Shown piece by piece: positions 17,532-26,617 of a stretch of 64,000 nucleotides of DNA. The stretch is from Terriglobales bacterium (GTDB lineage: Bacteria > Acidobacteriota > Terriglobia > Terriglobales > Acidobacteriaceae). Both the position numbers and the translations under genes were made by a program. Numbering within the stretch: the stretch's first letter is position 1; each line of letters begins with the position of its first letter. Below the pieces are notes generated by a model. The model saw nothing but the letters and a program-made list of their open reading frames with translations, was not told the DNA's origin and did no database searches. The stretch lies in contig DATHMF010000016.1 in NCBI GenBank assembly GCA_035487355.1, positions 26,427-90,426 on the forward strand, in the 5' to 3' direction.

Positions 17532-17877
17532 TTACTTTAGCTCCTAATCGGGTTGTTCAACTTGTACGGAAGTATATGTCCTCAAGATTAAAGACAAGCA
17601 AAAGCAGGTTTTTGTTCCCAAAATCAGAACTTTGTTTCGAGATCCCCACAATCTCATCACTCCTGACAGGAACGAATCGAACACGTTTTCTTGCAGCCAG
17701 AGTCTTTCGCCTGACGTTCATGGACCTTCAGCCCCAAATCGGTAGTTTCAGCATGAAATGTAAATGTTGTGTTGTTAGCACCTATTTTAAATGGTTTTAA
17801 GGTGGAATGGATTTTGCAGGCAAAGCCATGTGATGAGGCTACAGCAATTTCCTCAATCCCCCGATCAATACCTGGAT
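17532..17877. other. intergenic region upstream of the CHAT gene
   Basis: 346 bp, AT-richer than its surroundings. It should contain the promoter of the CHAT-sigma-anti-sigma unit. I see no repeat, terminator hairpin or credible ORF; the 74-codon plus-strand ORF inside it has no ribosome-binding site or recognisable protein. Confidence 0.45.
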
Positions 17878-19518
17878 TCAGTGCACCCGCGTAAAATCGT
17901 AGTTAAAATCTACCAGGCCATCGCGGTAGTCAATCTTGATCTTCAACATTCGCAGCAGTGAGAAGCCCAGCGTGCCGGAAATCTCTGTGCCCGCGTCCTG
18001 GCTGAGCTTGGAGTAATCAAAAGAAATCAGGTCTTGATTCTCCTGCTTATAGCGGCCAAAGGATATGGTGGCTTTATCCGCGCGGAACACGTTTATTACA
18101 GGGCCATTTATGCCGACCACATGAGTATCTTTGTCTGGGTGGACCTTCGTGACCTCGCGCGCCGCCTGGGGAGAAATGTAAATATGATCTGCACCGGTAT
18201 CAATCAAAAACAACTTTGGCGCAGCGTCATTCACCACCGTCGGGACCAGAAGCATGTGGCCGAAGCGAAACACCGTCGTGTACGACTCCTCCATCTCAGG
18301 CGCGACGTAACGGTCTTCAGGATCGCTGTCGTCCACCGCCGAGGATGCTTCTTCTGACCCTGCCGGTCCATCGTTTGCAGGATCGTCTGGACGCTTGGGC
18401 AGTTGTGTCAATTTCAGCTCACGTCCGGGAAAATCAACTGTGACCAGATAGTGCGCAAACAAATCAGTTCCCACCATGCCGTCATGATAGGTTGCCTGTT
18501 TTGCCGACACCTGTACCGGACAATTCTTGAATTCCAGCGCGCCAATTTTGATGGAATCTGCATAGCCTATATACAACTCGGTTTCTCCCTTATCACCGAT
18601 TCCCATAATCTTCGACTGCATCGTGGGTATGATCCCTGCCCGCGCCGCCGCACCGGGATTCAACAAAATCCCGCTGACCCCTGTGTCCAGCAGCAGACGC
18701 GACTGGTGTCCGTTGATTTTGAGGTCGAGACCGTATCCGCTGATATAAGACGGCCCAATAAACATTGGCCAGAGATAGGTTTCAACCGTCTTAGGAGTGG
18801 CCACCAGCTTGCACTCCCTCGCCGGCAGTTTTTCTTCTTGCTTGAGGGATTCCAGATAAACTTTGTAATCTTCCAGCAAATCGGCATTTTCTTTGCCGGC
18901 GTTGGCAAGATACGCTTCCAGCGCCTGGATACGCGCTGGCCGCCTCAGTGTGTTTAACCATCGCCACTCAATTTCCGGATCGTTGGAATCGAGTTCGTGG
19001 GCCTTTTCCAGCATTTGTTTCGCGCGCGCATACATGGAAATCGCCGCGGAAACGCGCGCCAGTCCCAGATAGGCTCGCGGCTCTGGCGTCGCCGAATTCA
19101 CCACGCTCAGGAATTCCTGTTCGCCGTCGTGCATCCTTCCCTGGCGAAAATAAACCTCACCGAGGACAACATGTGCCTCCCGCGAATCCTGCGCCACCTT
19201 AGTTCCATGGATGGCAACCTCGTACGCCTCTTGAACCTTGCCCTCTTTGAGGTAGCACCGCGTCAGACCCGCGTAGGCCTCGGCGGACTTTGGCTCTTGT
19301 TGCAGGGCGTCTTCATATTTGGAAGCTGCGTCTTCAAATTTACCGGTCCGGTAGAGGCGGAGAGCGTCGCCAAGCAGGTCGCCGGAAGCCGCTTGCAACG
19401 AAACTGTCTTTTGTGGCTCAAGCTCAGCAGCCTTCTGCTGAGCCTGTTGCTTCTGCGAACAGGCCGAGAGGGTTATGGCAAGCAATAAGATCGCGGGAAG
19501 ACGGAGCGCTTCCACCAT
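17878..19518 (-). CDS. lipoprotein with TPRs and two retropepsin-like aspartic protease domains
   Basis: Started at ATG 19518 (GGAG eight bases upstream), giving 546 residues; a longer GTG frame from 19557 lacks a ribosome site. Residues 1-21 form a lipoprotein signal with lipobox LSAC. TPR repeats run from about 40 to 210 (LYRTGKFEDAASKYEDALQQ and AYAGLTRCYLKEGKVQEAYE). Two retropepsin-like halves follow. The first has LLLDTGVSGILL (Asp278) and the second LFLIDTGADHIYIS (Asp440). An acidic, low-complexity linker separates them. Two DTG motifs in one chain could form a pepsin-like active site without dimerisation. A lipid-anchored aspartyl protease is likely; its substrate is unknown. Confidence 0.8.
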   Translation of the reverse strand: MVEALRLPAILLLAITLSACSQKQQAQQKAAELEPQKTVSLQAASGDLLGDALRLYRTGKFEDAASKYEDALQQEPKSAEAYAGLTRCYLKEGKVQEAYEVAIHGTKVAQDSREAHVVLGEVYFRQGRMHDGEQEFLSVVNSATPEPRAYLGLARVSAAISMYARAKQMLEKAHELDSNDPEIEWRWLNTLRRPARIQALEAYLANAGKENADLLEDYKVYLESLKQEEKLPARECKLVATPKTVETYLWPMFIGPSYISGYGLDLKINGHQSRLLLDTGVSGILLNPGAAARAGIIPTMQSKIMGIGDKGETELYIGYADSIKIGALEFKNCPVQVSAKQATYHDGMVGTDLFAHYLVTVDFPGRELKLTQLPKRPDDPANDGPAGSEEASSAVDDSDPEDRYVAPEMEESYTTVFRFGHMLLVPTVVNDAAPKLFLIDTGADHIYISPQAAREVTKVHPDKDTHVVGINGPVINVFRADKATISFGRYKQENQDLISFDYSKLSQDAGTEISGTLGFSLLRMLKIKIDYRDGLVDFNYDFTRVH

Positions 19519-19576
19519 CTTCAAAACTCCGGCCGGCGAAATCCTGTAGGCAAACACCCTGAGCGCAAATTTATCA

Positions 19577-20194
19577 CTATTTTTGCGCCGTGGGCGGCAA
19601 CATGCCGTTCAGCCGCAGATACATGGCAGCCGCGCCGTAGTGGTCGGCAAAGTCGTTGGTCAACCCAATCACCGCGACGGCGCGCGGGGCTGTGTGGCCT
19701 CTGAACAGGGTGACCGTGTCCCCCAATTTGGAATCATCGGTTTTGTCGAGGGCGGCCGAGCAATAGTCGAAAGACGCTTTCAGGGCCTCGACCAGCTTCG
19801 CTTTGCTGTCCTTATCGGTGACCTCCGCTTTGGGCTCGGTCTGGTCAGAAATTTTGGCGCACAAATAATTGTTGGAACCAACGATATGAAAGATCAGGTG
19901 CGCGAATGTCATCTGCGCTTCAGTAGGATGAAAGTCATATTTTTCTGCCGGCATCTCTTCGGCGGCCGCAATAATGTTTTTACTCTGCCGCTCTACAAGC
20001 TGGCGCACCGTGCTGGTGACTGGATTGGCGATGGGCGACGGCTTCTCTTCTTTTACGGAATTCTCCTTGGTTGCCGGTTTTTCCGGCGCGGCAGGTTTTT
20101 CCTGAGCAACGGCAAGCAAGGCAGCCAATAAAATCACTGGAATAACAAAGCTCATCTTCATCATGATCGTGATCGTGGCGAAACGATTACACAT
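19577..20194 (-). CDS. exported DinB-family protein
   Basis: 205 residues from ATG 20194, which has GGAG seven bases upstream. The N-terminus (MSFVIPVILLAALLAVAQ, residues 14-31) is a signal peptide, followed by a Lys/Glu/Pro-rich linker to about residue 58. The remainder is a four-helix DinB-type domain with HPTEAQMTFAHLIFHIVGSNNYLC at about 92-115 and NDFADHYGAAAMYLRLNGM near the C-terminus. These supply the three histidines expected for a metal site. DinB relatives include metal-dependent thiol transferases, and most members are cytoplasmic, so export is the odd feature. It is divergent from the small lipoprotein gene at 20253. Confidence 0.75.
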   Translation of the reverse strand: MCNRFATITIMMKMSFVIPVILLAALLAVAQEKPAAPEKPATKENSVKEEKPSPIANPVTSTVRQLVERQSKNIIAAAEEMPAEKYDFHPTEAQMTFAHLIFHIVGSNNYLCAKISDQTEPKAEVTDKDSKAKLVEALKASFDYCSAALDKTDDSKLGDTVTLFRGHTAPRAVAVIGLTNDFADHYGAAAMYLRLNGMLPPTAQK

Positions 20195-20252
20195 AATTCA
20201 TCTCCAAGGGCAAAATTGCACGCGCACGAGATTAACACAACTGCGGAGCTTG

Positions 20253-20699
20253 ATGGAACGCAGCGCACCCCCGCAAAACGATTTGTATATGATGATGGCT
20301 GTGGGTTTCTTATTATTCAAGCCGCGGCCAACACACGCTGTTTTCACCAAACAGACTTTGATTGTATTTTTCGTCTGTGCTGCGCTCATCTCCTGTCGAA
20401 AGCTTCATTCCCCTGGTGTCACCATCACTACTATCAACAATAGCGGCCAGACCGTGAATACCATCGAAATTGATTACCCCGGCGGATCATATGGCATCGG
20501 GTCGCTGCCGCCCGGCGGCTCGCGCGTGCGCTGGATCAAACCCAGTGGCAGCGCCCAATTGCGCATTGACTTTGTAGACAGCACCGGCGAGCACCAGGCA
20601 AAACCACTCACGTTGCAATCCGGAGATTCAGGCGTCGTTGTGCTGCACATCCTGGCCGGCGGCGGAGTTTCCTTCGAAGACAACCGCCAGAAAAAATGA
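20253..20699 (+). CDS. small putative lipoprotein, unknown function
   Basis: I start it at ATG 20253 (GGAG four bases upstream; 148 residues). A longer frame from 20163 overlaps the divergent DinB gene. A hydrophobic stretch TLIVFFVCAALISC ends in a lipobox-like cysteine, but the roughly 35 residues ahead of it make an unusually long n-region, so the true start may be later. The mature part looks like a small beta-sandwich (VTITTINNSGQTVNTIEI, then GSLPPGGSRVRWIKPSGSAQ). I do not recognise the family. It ends 1 bp before the stop of plsC on the other strand. Confidence 0.5.
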   Translation: MERSAPPQNDLYMMMAVGFLLFKPRPTHAVFTKQTLIVFFVCAALISCRKLHSPGVTITTINNSGQTVNTIEIDYPGGSYGIGSLPPGGSRVRWIKPSGSAQLRIDFVDSTGEHQAKPLTLQSGDSGVVVLHILAGGGVSFEDNRQKK

Positions 20700-20700
20700 T

Positions 20701-21405
20701 TTAGCGCAATTCCTCGGGCAGCGAACCTGCAATGCTTGTATGAACGGCCTCGATCAACTGATCGCGGTCTTTGAACTGGGCAGGCTCGATGGGATCATGA
20801 AAGACCACGCGTGCTGTCCCGCCACGAATGCGTACTCCGCCCTTGGGCATCATCTCCAGGGTATCCAGTACGGTAACCGGGACGATGGGCATACCGGTCT
20901 CGAGCGCCAGATGGAATGGTCCTTTCTTGAGCGGCAACAGACGCCCATCCGGCGAGCGCGTGCCTTCCGGAAAAATTGTCATGTGCAGTCCCGATTTCAT
21001 GACCTCGACAGCCTTATCCACGCTGGCAATTGCCGACTCCCGGTTGCTGCGGTCCACTGGAATCAGCGCAGCCATGCGCATGGCCCAGCCAAAAATAGGC
21101 ACTCGAAATAGTTCCTTCTTTACCAGGACCGTGGTCCGCCCCGGCAGCATCGGCACTACAATCGGCGCATCGAGATTGGAAACGTGGTTGCACATGAAGA
21201 TGTAGCTTCGGGAGCGGTCCAGTTTTTCCCTTCCTTCGGCTACGACTTTCACGCCGGCAATCCTGAGCGCGCTCTTCACTCCTGCCATTGAGAAGTAATA
21301 AAGAAAATTCGCGTTGCCTGTAATCAGGGTCCAGGGAAAGGTAATCAGCGCCGCAACAGGAATAAAGAAAATGACGAAAGTGAGCGCCAGGAAAGTACGA
21401 ATCAC
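20701..21405 (-). CDS. plsC: 1-acyl-sn-glycerol-3-phosphate acyltransferase
   Basis: Makes phosphatidic acid by acylating lysophosphatidic acid at the inner membrane. It has 234 residues and starts at GTG 21405, overlapping the stop of the M61 peptidase gene by four bases. One or two hydrophobic helices lie at residues 1-40. The acyltransferase block I, NHVSNLD (73-79), gives catalytic His74 and Asp79. Block III, FPEGTRS (145-151), binds the glycerol phosphate. A final PIVPVTV block is also present. Length is normal for the family, which does not by itself show which lysophospholipid is used. Confidence 0.92.
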   Translation of the reverse strand: MIRTFLALTFVIFFIPVAALITFPWTLITGNANFLYYFSMAGVKSALRIAGVKVVAEGREKLDRSRSYIFMCNHVSNLDAPIVVPMLPGRTTVLVKKELFRVPIFGWAMRMAALIPVDRSNRESAIASVDKAVEVMKSGLHMTIFPEGTRSPDGRLLPLKKGPFHLALETGMPIVPVTVLDTLEMMPKGGVRIRGGTARVVFHDPIEPAQFKDRDQLIEAVHTSIAGSLPEELR

Positions 21406-23207
21406 GGATGCGGCTGCTCCGCTTCTCCTGCGAGCCAGGCGGCGCGGCGTGCACGTTGTTGCGGCGTAACATGGTCGGTATTCACGATGGAAACGTCTTC
21501 GTCTTCCCCGCTCTCCAGCTTGATCTTGATTTCGCGCGTGCCTTTGCTGCCGGCCACCTTCAATTTGACTGTGTCCCCGGCATGCATAGTTGCAATCAGA
21601 CTTTCCAGATCAGAGGCGAGATCTTTTCCATTGAACTGCAAAATCAAATCGCCTGGGGCTACTCCTGCTCTTCCCGCATTGCTGCGCGAATCAACCGCGA
21701 CCACCACAGTTTGCCGTTTACCGTTGCGCACCGTGCCCAGTCCAGCCGTCGGGACTTCTATGTTGCGCTGCACCAGCTTCAAGCCAACCGTGGCTAGCAA
21801 ATCATCATACGGAAGCTCTTCCACCCCGGAAACATACGCGCGAAAAAACCAGCCAAAGTCCTTGCCGGTGACAGCTTCCACCGCCGTGCGCACACCCTCA
21901 GAGTCGTTAAAGAAGCGGTCCTGCTTGGCGTAATGCTGGTTCATCCATTCGAAAACTTCATGCAGCGATTTCTGCCCGTCGCTCTCCCGGCGCACCGCCA
22001 GGTCGAGAAGCACGCCTAGAATTTCTCCCTTGTTGTAGTAGGAAATACTGCGCTCCGGGGCACGATACTGTGAATATTTGTCGAACCAGGTGTCGAGGCT
22101 GGCCTCCTCTACCGACTGCGTACTGTGTGCCGGCCGGAGTTGCAATGTGCGGACCTCACGCGCCAGGCCGGCCAGAAATTCCTTTTCATCCAGGATCTTT
22201 GCCCGCAACAACAAGATTTCTTGCACAGTATTGGTCACACCCTCGCTGAACCACAAAGCGCGTGTGTAGTTTTCGTGCACATAATCAACCGGTTCAAGTG
22301 AAGCTGGCCGTATTCGCTTCACGTTCCACAGGTGGAAAAATTCGTGCGCGCTCACGCGTGGCAAGGAAAGCGGGTCAATCTTTATGTTGTCAGGAGAAAG
22401 ATCAATCGTGGTGGAGCAGGCGTGCTCCATTCCTCCACCGCCGGTATTGCCATGAGGAAAATGGTAGATAAAAATATATTCTGCGCAAGGCTGGTCATTC
22501 ATCCAATCCACGCCTGCGGCCACTATTTTTTTATCCATACTTTCTATTGCATTCATATCGTAGTCGCCGGCATCCGCATCAATAACAATGCGGTACGTGG
22601 CCTTGCCAAGCTGAAATGACGCTTCACGAAAGCTGCCTATCTCAACCGGGGAATCCACCAACTGGTCATAGTTATCTGCGATGAATTCGCGTGTTTCAGA
22701 CGATTTCGTTTTCTGACTGGGCAGGGTCGTTGCTATTCGCCAATCTGAGGAAGCGTTCGTGAAAGTCAATGTCATCTGCGCTTGTTTCGCATCTGTGGGA
22801 TAGGCCAGCACCTCGGCCAAATTCAAAAACGCATGCTCTTCGTTGAACTGCGCGCCATAAGGGCCGGGCAGGTCGGCAAAGATGTCGTAGTCCACGTCTA
22901 TTCCGCCTTTGGCATTGCTGATACGCCACGTAGTCTTGTCAATCTTGCGCACCGGCAGCGCCTTGTGCTGAAAGTCGGTCGCTTGCAAAACCCGGACATT
23001 CTGCGCAAAATCGCGGATCTGGTAGAGCGTATTCCACGTAGGGAGTTGAACATCGCGTTCCGCTGTGGTCCCCGGAATATGCATGTGCACATGCAGTAGA
23101 TGTTCGTAGGGCTTAGACAAGGAAATCGTATAGTCTACCGGCGCGGCAAAACCAGCAGCGGAGATAAGAAGGAAGACAAGAATTAAGAGACACCGATGAA
23201 GTCGCAT
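21402..23207 (-). CDS. M61-family metallopeptidase with PDZ domain
   Basis: An exported 601-residue peptidase of the glycyl-aminopeptidase family. Residues 1-21 are a signal peptide (CLLILVFLLISAAGFAA). An N-terminal beta domain is followed by the zinc motif HEFFHLWNVKRIRP (His288, Glu289, His292), with the downstream EGVTNTVQEILLL helix supplying the third ligand. A PDZ domain lies near 480-570 (VDSRSNAGRAGVAPGDLILQFNG). Family members take N-terminal Gly or Ala from peptides. The gene lies 8 bp downstream of mpl and is translationally coupled to plsC. Confidence 0.9.
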   Translation of the reverse strand: MRLHRCLLILVFLLISAAGFAAPVDYTISLSKPYEHLLHVHMHIPGTTAERDVQLPTWNTLYQIRDFAQNVRVLQATDFQHKALPVRKIDKTTWRISNAKGGIDVDYDIFADLPGPYGAQFNEEHAFLNLAEVLAYPTDAKQAQMTLTFTNASSDWRIATTLPSQKTKSSETREFIADNYDQLVDSPVEIGSFREASFQLGKATYRIVIDADAGDYDMNAIESMDKKIVAAGVDWMNDQPCAEYIFIYHFPHGNTGGGGMEHACSTTIDLSPDNIKIDPLSLPRVSAHEFFHLWNVKRIRPASLEPVDYVHENYTRALWFSEGVTNTVQEILLLRAKILDEKEFLAGLAREVRTLQLRPAHSTQSVEEASLDTWFDKYSQYRAPERSISYYNKGEILGVLLDLAVRRESDGQKSLHEVFEWMNQHYAKQDRFFNDSEGVRTAVEAVTGKDFGWFFRAYVSGVEELPYDDLLATVGLKLVQRNIEVPTAGLGTVRNGKRQTVVVAVDSRSNAGRAGVAPGDLILQFNGKDLASDLESLIATMHAGDTVKLKVAGSKGTREIKIKLESGEDEDVSIVNTDHVTPQQRARRAAWLAGEAEQPHP

Positions 23208-23215
23208 GACAGAAA

Positions 23216-24634
23216 TCAGGCAGATGCTCCGCTTTGATTCTTGAGCTGTTGTGGCAGCTTTTCGTAGATGCCGCCAAAGCCGCCGTTAGAAAGAATGGTG
23301 ACCACGTCGCCTGGTTTCAATTCGGGAACAATCGCCTTCACAATCGCATCAGCATCCGGCAGTTCGCGGGCGGGTTTGCGCATGGTTCGCAATCGGGCAA
23401 CGATTGTGCTCGGCTCCATACGTTCAGCTTCGGGAATCGCCTCTGGCCTAAAAACGCTTGCTATGACAACTTCATCGGCTAATGCCAGGCTGCGTACCAG
23501 GTCTTTTTCAAAAACTTTTCTGCGCAGTGTGTTGGAGCGCGGCTCGAAGATGGCCCACAACCGCCGCCCGGCATAACGCGTGCGCACTGCTTCCAGGGTT
23601 GCTGCAATTGCCGTCGGATGGTGAGCAAAGTCATCAATCACGGTAATGCCGTTGATCTCCGCTTTCACCTCCAACCGGCGCTTGACACTTTTAAAGCTTT
23701 GCAAAGCTTCGGCAATTTTAGCCGGTTCTACTCCATAAGAAGCTGCTATGGCCGCTGCCCCAGTGGCATTGAGCACGTTGTAGGCTCCCGCCAGGGAGAA
23801 GTCGAATTTCGCCCACGGCTTTCCCTCTCGCTCAACCGACCATGTTGTGCGATCAGGAGCAAAATTCAGGTCCACGGCGCGCCAGTACGCCTGCTCAGAA
23901 AACCCGTAAAACTCGACTGGGCTAAAGGCCTTGCTCACGCACTCTTTCACATTCTCGCTGCCATCATAGGCAATGATGCGCCCGTGGCGAGGCACCAGGT
24001 TCACCAGGTACTTGAATTCCTTTTTCACCGCCTCTAGGTCTTTGTAAATATCGGCATGATCGAACTCCACATGGGTCAACAGCAACGTGGTTGGCATGTA
24101 ATGCAGGAATTTTGGCCCTTTATCGAAGAAGGCGGTATCGTATTCGTCTCCTTCCAGGATAAAGTGCTTACCCTGCTTCACCGCAAAACTGCTGTTGAAA
24201 TTTTCTGCAATGCCGCCAATAAGAAACGAGGGCATAAGCCCTGCCACCTGGAAGATCCACGCTAGCATGGAAGTAGCCGTAGTCTTGCCATGGGTTCCAG
24301 CAACCACGATGGGTTCACGGCTCCGCAGAAAATATTCCTGAAGGATCTGGGGCAGCGAGCGCATAGGGATACGCTCATCCAGAACATACTCCAACTCCGG
24401 ATTGCCCCGCGAAATAGCATTTCCCACCACCACCAAATCCGGACGCGGCTTCAGGTTCGCTTCCGCGTAGGGCTGGGCAACCGGAATCGAGAGCGAAGCC
24501 AGAAAATCAGACATCGGTGGATAAGCCGCTGCGTCTGAGCCCGTGACCTGCACGCCGCGTTGCTTGAGCATGCCGGCGAGCGAAGCCATGGCCGTACCAC
24601 AAATTCCGATCAGATGAATGTGCTGCTTTTCCAT
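23216..24634 (-). CDS. mpl: UDP-N-acetylmuramate:L-Ala-gamma-D-Glu-meso-DAP ligase
   Basis: Recycles the murein tripeptide by ligating it to UDP-MurNAc in the cytoplasm, using ATP. It has 472 residues, a little longer than E. coli Mpl. The N-terminal UDP-binding domain begins HIHLIGICGTAMASLAGML, and the AxGSDAxxYPPM signature is Mpl-like rather than MurC-like. The ATP loop GTHGKTT is at 113-119. The central domain has EGDEYDTAFFDKGPKF and HVEFDHADIY. The C-terminal domain has VIDDFAHHPTAI and FEPRSNTLRR. Together these separate it from MurC. It sits upstream of the M61 peptidase and plsC. Confidence 0.93.
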   Translation of the reverse strand: MEKQHIHLIGICGTAMASLAGMLKQRGVQVTGSDAAAYPPMSDFLASLSIPVAQPYAEANLKPRPDLVVVGNAISRGNPELEYVLDERIPMRSLPQILQEYFLRSREPIVVAGTHGKTTATSMLAWIFQVAGLMPSFLIGGIAENFNSSFAVKQGKHFILEGDEYDTAFFDKGPKFLHYMPTTLLLTHVEFDHADIYKDLEAVKKEFKYLVNLVPRHGRIIAYDGSENVKECVSKAFSPVEFYGFSEQAYWRAVDLNFAPDRTTWSVEREGKPWAKFDFSLAGAYNVLNATGAAAIAASYGVEPAKIAEALQSFKSVKRRLEVKAEINGITVIDDFAHHPTAIAATLEAVRTRYAGRRLWAIFEPRSNTLRRKVFEKDLVRSLALADEVVIASVFRPEAIPEAERMEPSTIVARLRTMRKPARELPDADAIVKAIVPELKPGDVVTILSNGGFGGIYEKLPQQLKNQSGASA

Positions 24635-24729
24635 AAACCATCAATTCGAGGATTACGAACCGCCCGACGCCGCGGCTATGTCTTTTTAACTATTACTGTG
24701 GTTCCTATTCTGTGATCCCCGTTTGCATC

Positions 24730-24771
24730 TTGTCATCCTGAGCGCCGTTCTTTGGCGCGAAGGATCTTGCG
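24730..24771. repeat. TGTCATCCTGAGCG-type dispersed repeat
   Basis: The words CTTGTCATCCTGAGCG and GCGAAGGATCTTGC occur in this order. A diverged relative (CATCTTGAGCGAGGCG ... GAGTCGAAGGACC) lies at 51279-51320. Both copies are intergenic. Confidence 0.5.
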
Positions 24772-24823
24772 TTTTCTTGACCGACCGATACTGTTCTTTG
24801 GATACAGAAAAAACTAAACCGGC

Positions 24824-25789
24824 CTACGCACGCCTCAGCTCCGTTGCCGGTTCCAATATGGTAAAACGTACCGTGTCATCCACTACAAGCTTTGCACGCA
24901 CACCGAAAGGCAGCGTGATATTAAGCCGGCTCACGTGGCCCGATGGCAAACCGTAGGCTACCGGAATCCCCAGATCGGCAACAATACGCTTGACTACTTC
25001 CATCAGCGTATAGCTCTGCGTAGTGTTCTGCACGCAATCCAGCATCTCACCAAAGATTATGCCTTGCACCCTCTGTAATTTTCCCGCGAGCTTGAGCTGC
25101 ATCAGCATGCGGTCAATCTGAAAAGGTTTTGCGGCTACGTCTTCGATAAAGAGAATGGTGTCATCAGTTTGAATTTCGTAACACGTCCCTAGGGACGCAG
25201 CCAGCAAAGAAAGGCACCCGCCGTACAAAACTCCTTCAGCGGAGCCCGGTACGAGTGGCACCATTCCTTCCGCTGGTATCTCCCATCGCGCCTCTCCCCC
25301 AACCGCCGCATTCCAGGAGGAAAGCTGCACGTGGCCATCCTCACTGAAATCTTTCGCAACCATTGGACCGTGGAAGGTCACCATGCCGCATACATCGGTA
25401 AAATACGTCAACAATGTTGTGATATCACTGTAACCGACAAAAATCTTAGGATGCGCTTTGATTTTTTTCAGATTGAGCTTAGGCAGAAGATAGTTGCAAC
25501 CGTATCCTCCGCGGGCACAGAGGATGGCTCGCACCTCATCACGCTCAAACATCTCTTCCAATTCGCGAACGCGGCGCTCAGCCGGACCGGCAAAATATAA
25601 GTCCTGCTCAAAAATCGAAGGTAAATAAAATGGCTTGTATCCTAGCTGAGCCAGGGCCCCGCAGCCAGCTTCGAGCTGTGCACGCTGTATGTTGCTCGCA
25701 GGAGCCACAATGCCCACCGTATCTCCCGGGCGCAAAGCCGGGGGCTTGACCCGTTTGGGAACCATAGAAGAAGAGACGGGAGAAGGCAT
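24824..25789 (-). CDS. ldcA: LD-carboxypeptidase, S66 family
   Basis: Removes the terminal D-Ala from murein tetrapeptides, giving the tripeptide used by Mpl. It has 321 residues and no signal peptide, consistent with cytoplasmic recycling. The N-terminal block is LRPGDTVGIVAPAS, followed by ARGGYGCNYLLPKL. The nucleophile should be Ser121 in VGYSDIT. The glutamate is in LFIEDVAAKPFQIDRML and the histidine in GLPSGHVSRLNITLPFG. It lies 10 bp downstream of dapF and 189 bp upstream of mpl. Confidence 0.9.
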   Translation of the reverse strand: MPSPVSSSMVPKRVKPPALRPGDTVGIVAPASNIQRAQLEAGCGALAQLGYKPFYLPSIFEQDLYFAGPAERRVRELEEMFERDEVRAILCARGGYGCNYLLPKLNLKKIKAHPKIFVGYSDITTLLTYFTDVCGMVTFHGPMVAKDFSEDGHVQLSSWNAAVGGEARWEIPAEGMVPLVPGSAEGVLYGGCLSLLAASLGTCYEIQTDDTILFIEDVAAKPFQIDRMLMQLKLAGKLQRVQGIIFGEMLDCVQNTTQSYTLMEVVKRIVADLGIPVAYGLPSGHVSRLNITLPFGVRAKLVVDDTVRFTILEPATELRRA

Positions 25790-25799
25790 TGGGGCTATC

Positions 25800-26612
25800 T
25801 TAAATGAAAAACTCGCCTCGGCAGACGAGTTGCGCCGGTCCAGTGAGAAAAACTTCCTGCTCCCAGCGCACGATTTGGGTTCCGCCTTCGGCTTCCACCT
25901 TCAATGGGGACTGGCATTTACCGGCGACGATTGCGGCCACCGCCGAGGCGCACGAACCGGTTCCAGAAGAGCGCGTCTCACCTACTCCGCGTTCGAAAAA
26001 GCGAACTTGAATATGGTCTTTTTTATTCGCGATTACCAGCTCAACGTTAATCCCATGCTTGAAGTCATGATGACATCCAACTTCAGCGGCTTCAGCCTGC
26101 CACCCTGGAAAAAATTCAGGCACAAAGATCACGAAATGCGGATTCCCCATCGAAACCGGAATGCCTTTCACCTCGCCCGAAGATAATTTGATGGAAAATT
26201 CGTCTCCCACCTGGGGCGCGCCCATATTCATCTCGAAGGTAAAGCGCTGGGCATCGCGGGAAACCAAGTGGCAGCTCTTAAGTCCCGCACCGGTGCGGAT
26301 CGTGACCTCGCTCTTCCCTCGCTCTGCAACCAGGTACGCTGCGACACATCGGGTCCCATTTCCTGATATCTCGGCCTCAGAGCCATCGGCATTGAACAGC
26401 CGGATGCGAACATCGGCTTCATTACGGGAATCAGGGAACAGCCACTCCACACCGTCGGCGCCCACACCATCGTGCCGGTCGCAGATGCGGCGGGTGAACC
26501 CCGGGATATCAGCCGGCGCATGCATGCCGTCAATCAGAATAAAATCATTGCCGCAGGCGCTGGCTTTTGTAAAAGGGATACTTCCGTTGCGGGATACCGC
26601 ACCACTGTTCAT
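25800..26612 (-). CDS. dapF: diaminopimelate epimerase
   Basis: Converts LL- to meso-diaminopimelate for lysine and murein synthesis. I start it at ATG 26612 (GGGAG eight bases upstream; 270 residues). The longer frame to 26711 would run into mgtC. The N-terminus has FTKASACGNDFILIDG. The two catalytic cysteines are present: Cys89 in SGNGTRCVA and Cys221 in GTGSCASAV. Also visible is NADGSEAEISGNG. The next gene downstream, ldcA, acts on the same DAP-containing peptide. Confidence 0.95.
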   Translation of the reverse strand: MNSGAVSRNGSIPFTKASACGNDFILIDGMHAPADIPGFTRRICDRHDGVGADGVEWLFPDSRNEADVRIRLFNADGSEAEISGNGTRCVAAYLVAERGKSEVTIRTGAGLKSCHLVSRDAQRFTFEMNMGAPQVGDEFSIKLSSGEVKGIPVSMGNPHFVIFVPEFFPGWQAEAAEVGCHHDFKHGINVELVIANKKDHIQVRFFERGVGETRSSGTGSCASAVAAIVAGKCQSPLKVEAEGGTQIVRWEQEVFLTGPAQLVCRGEFFI

Positions 26613-26617
26613 TATCA

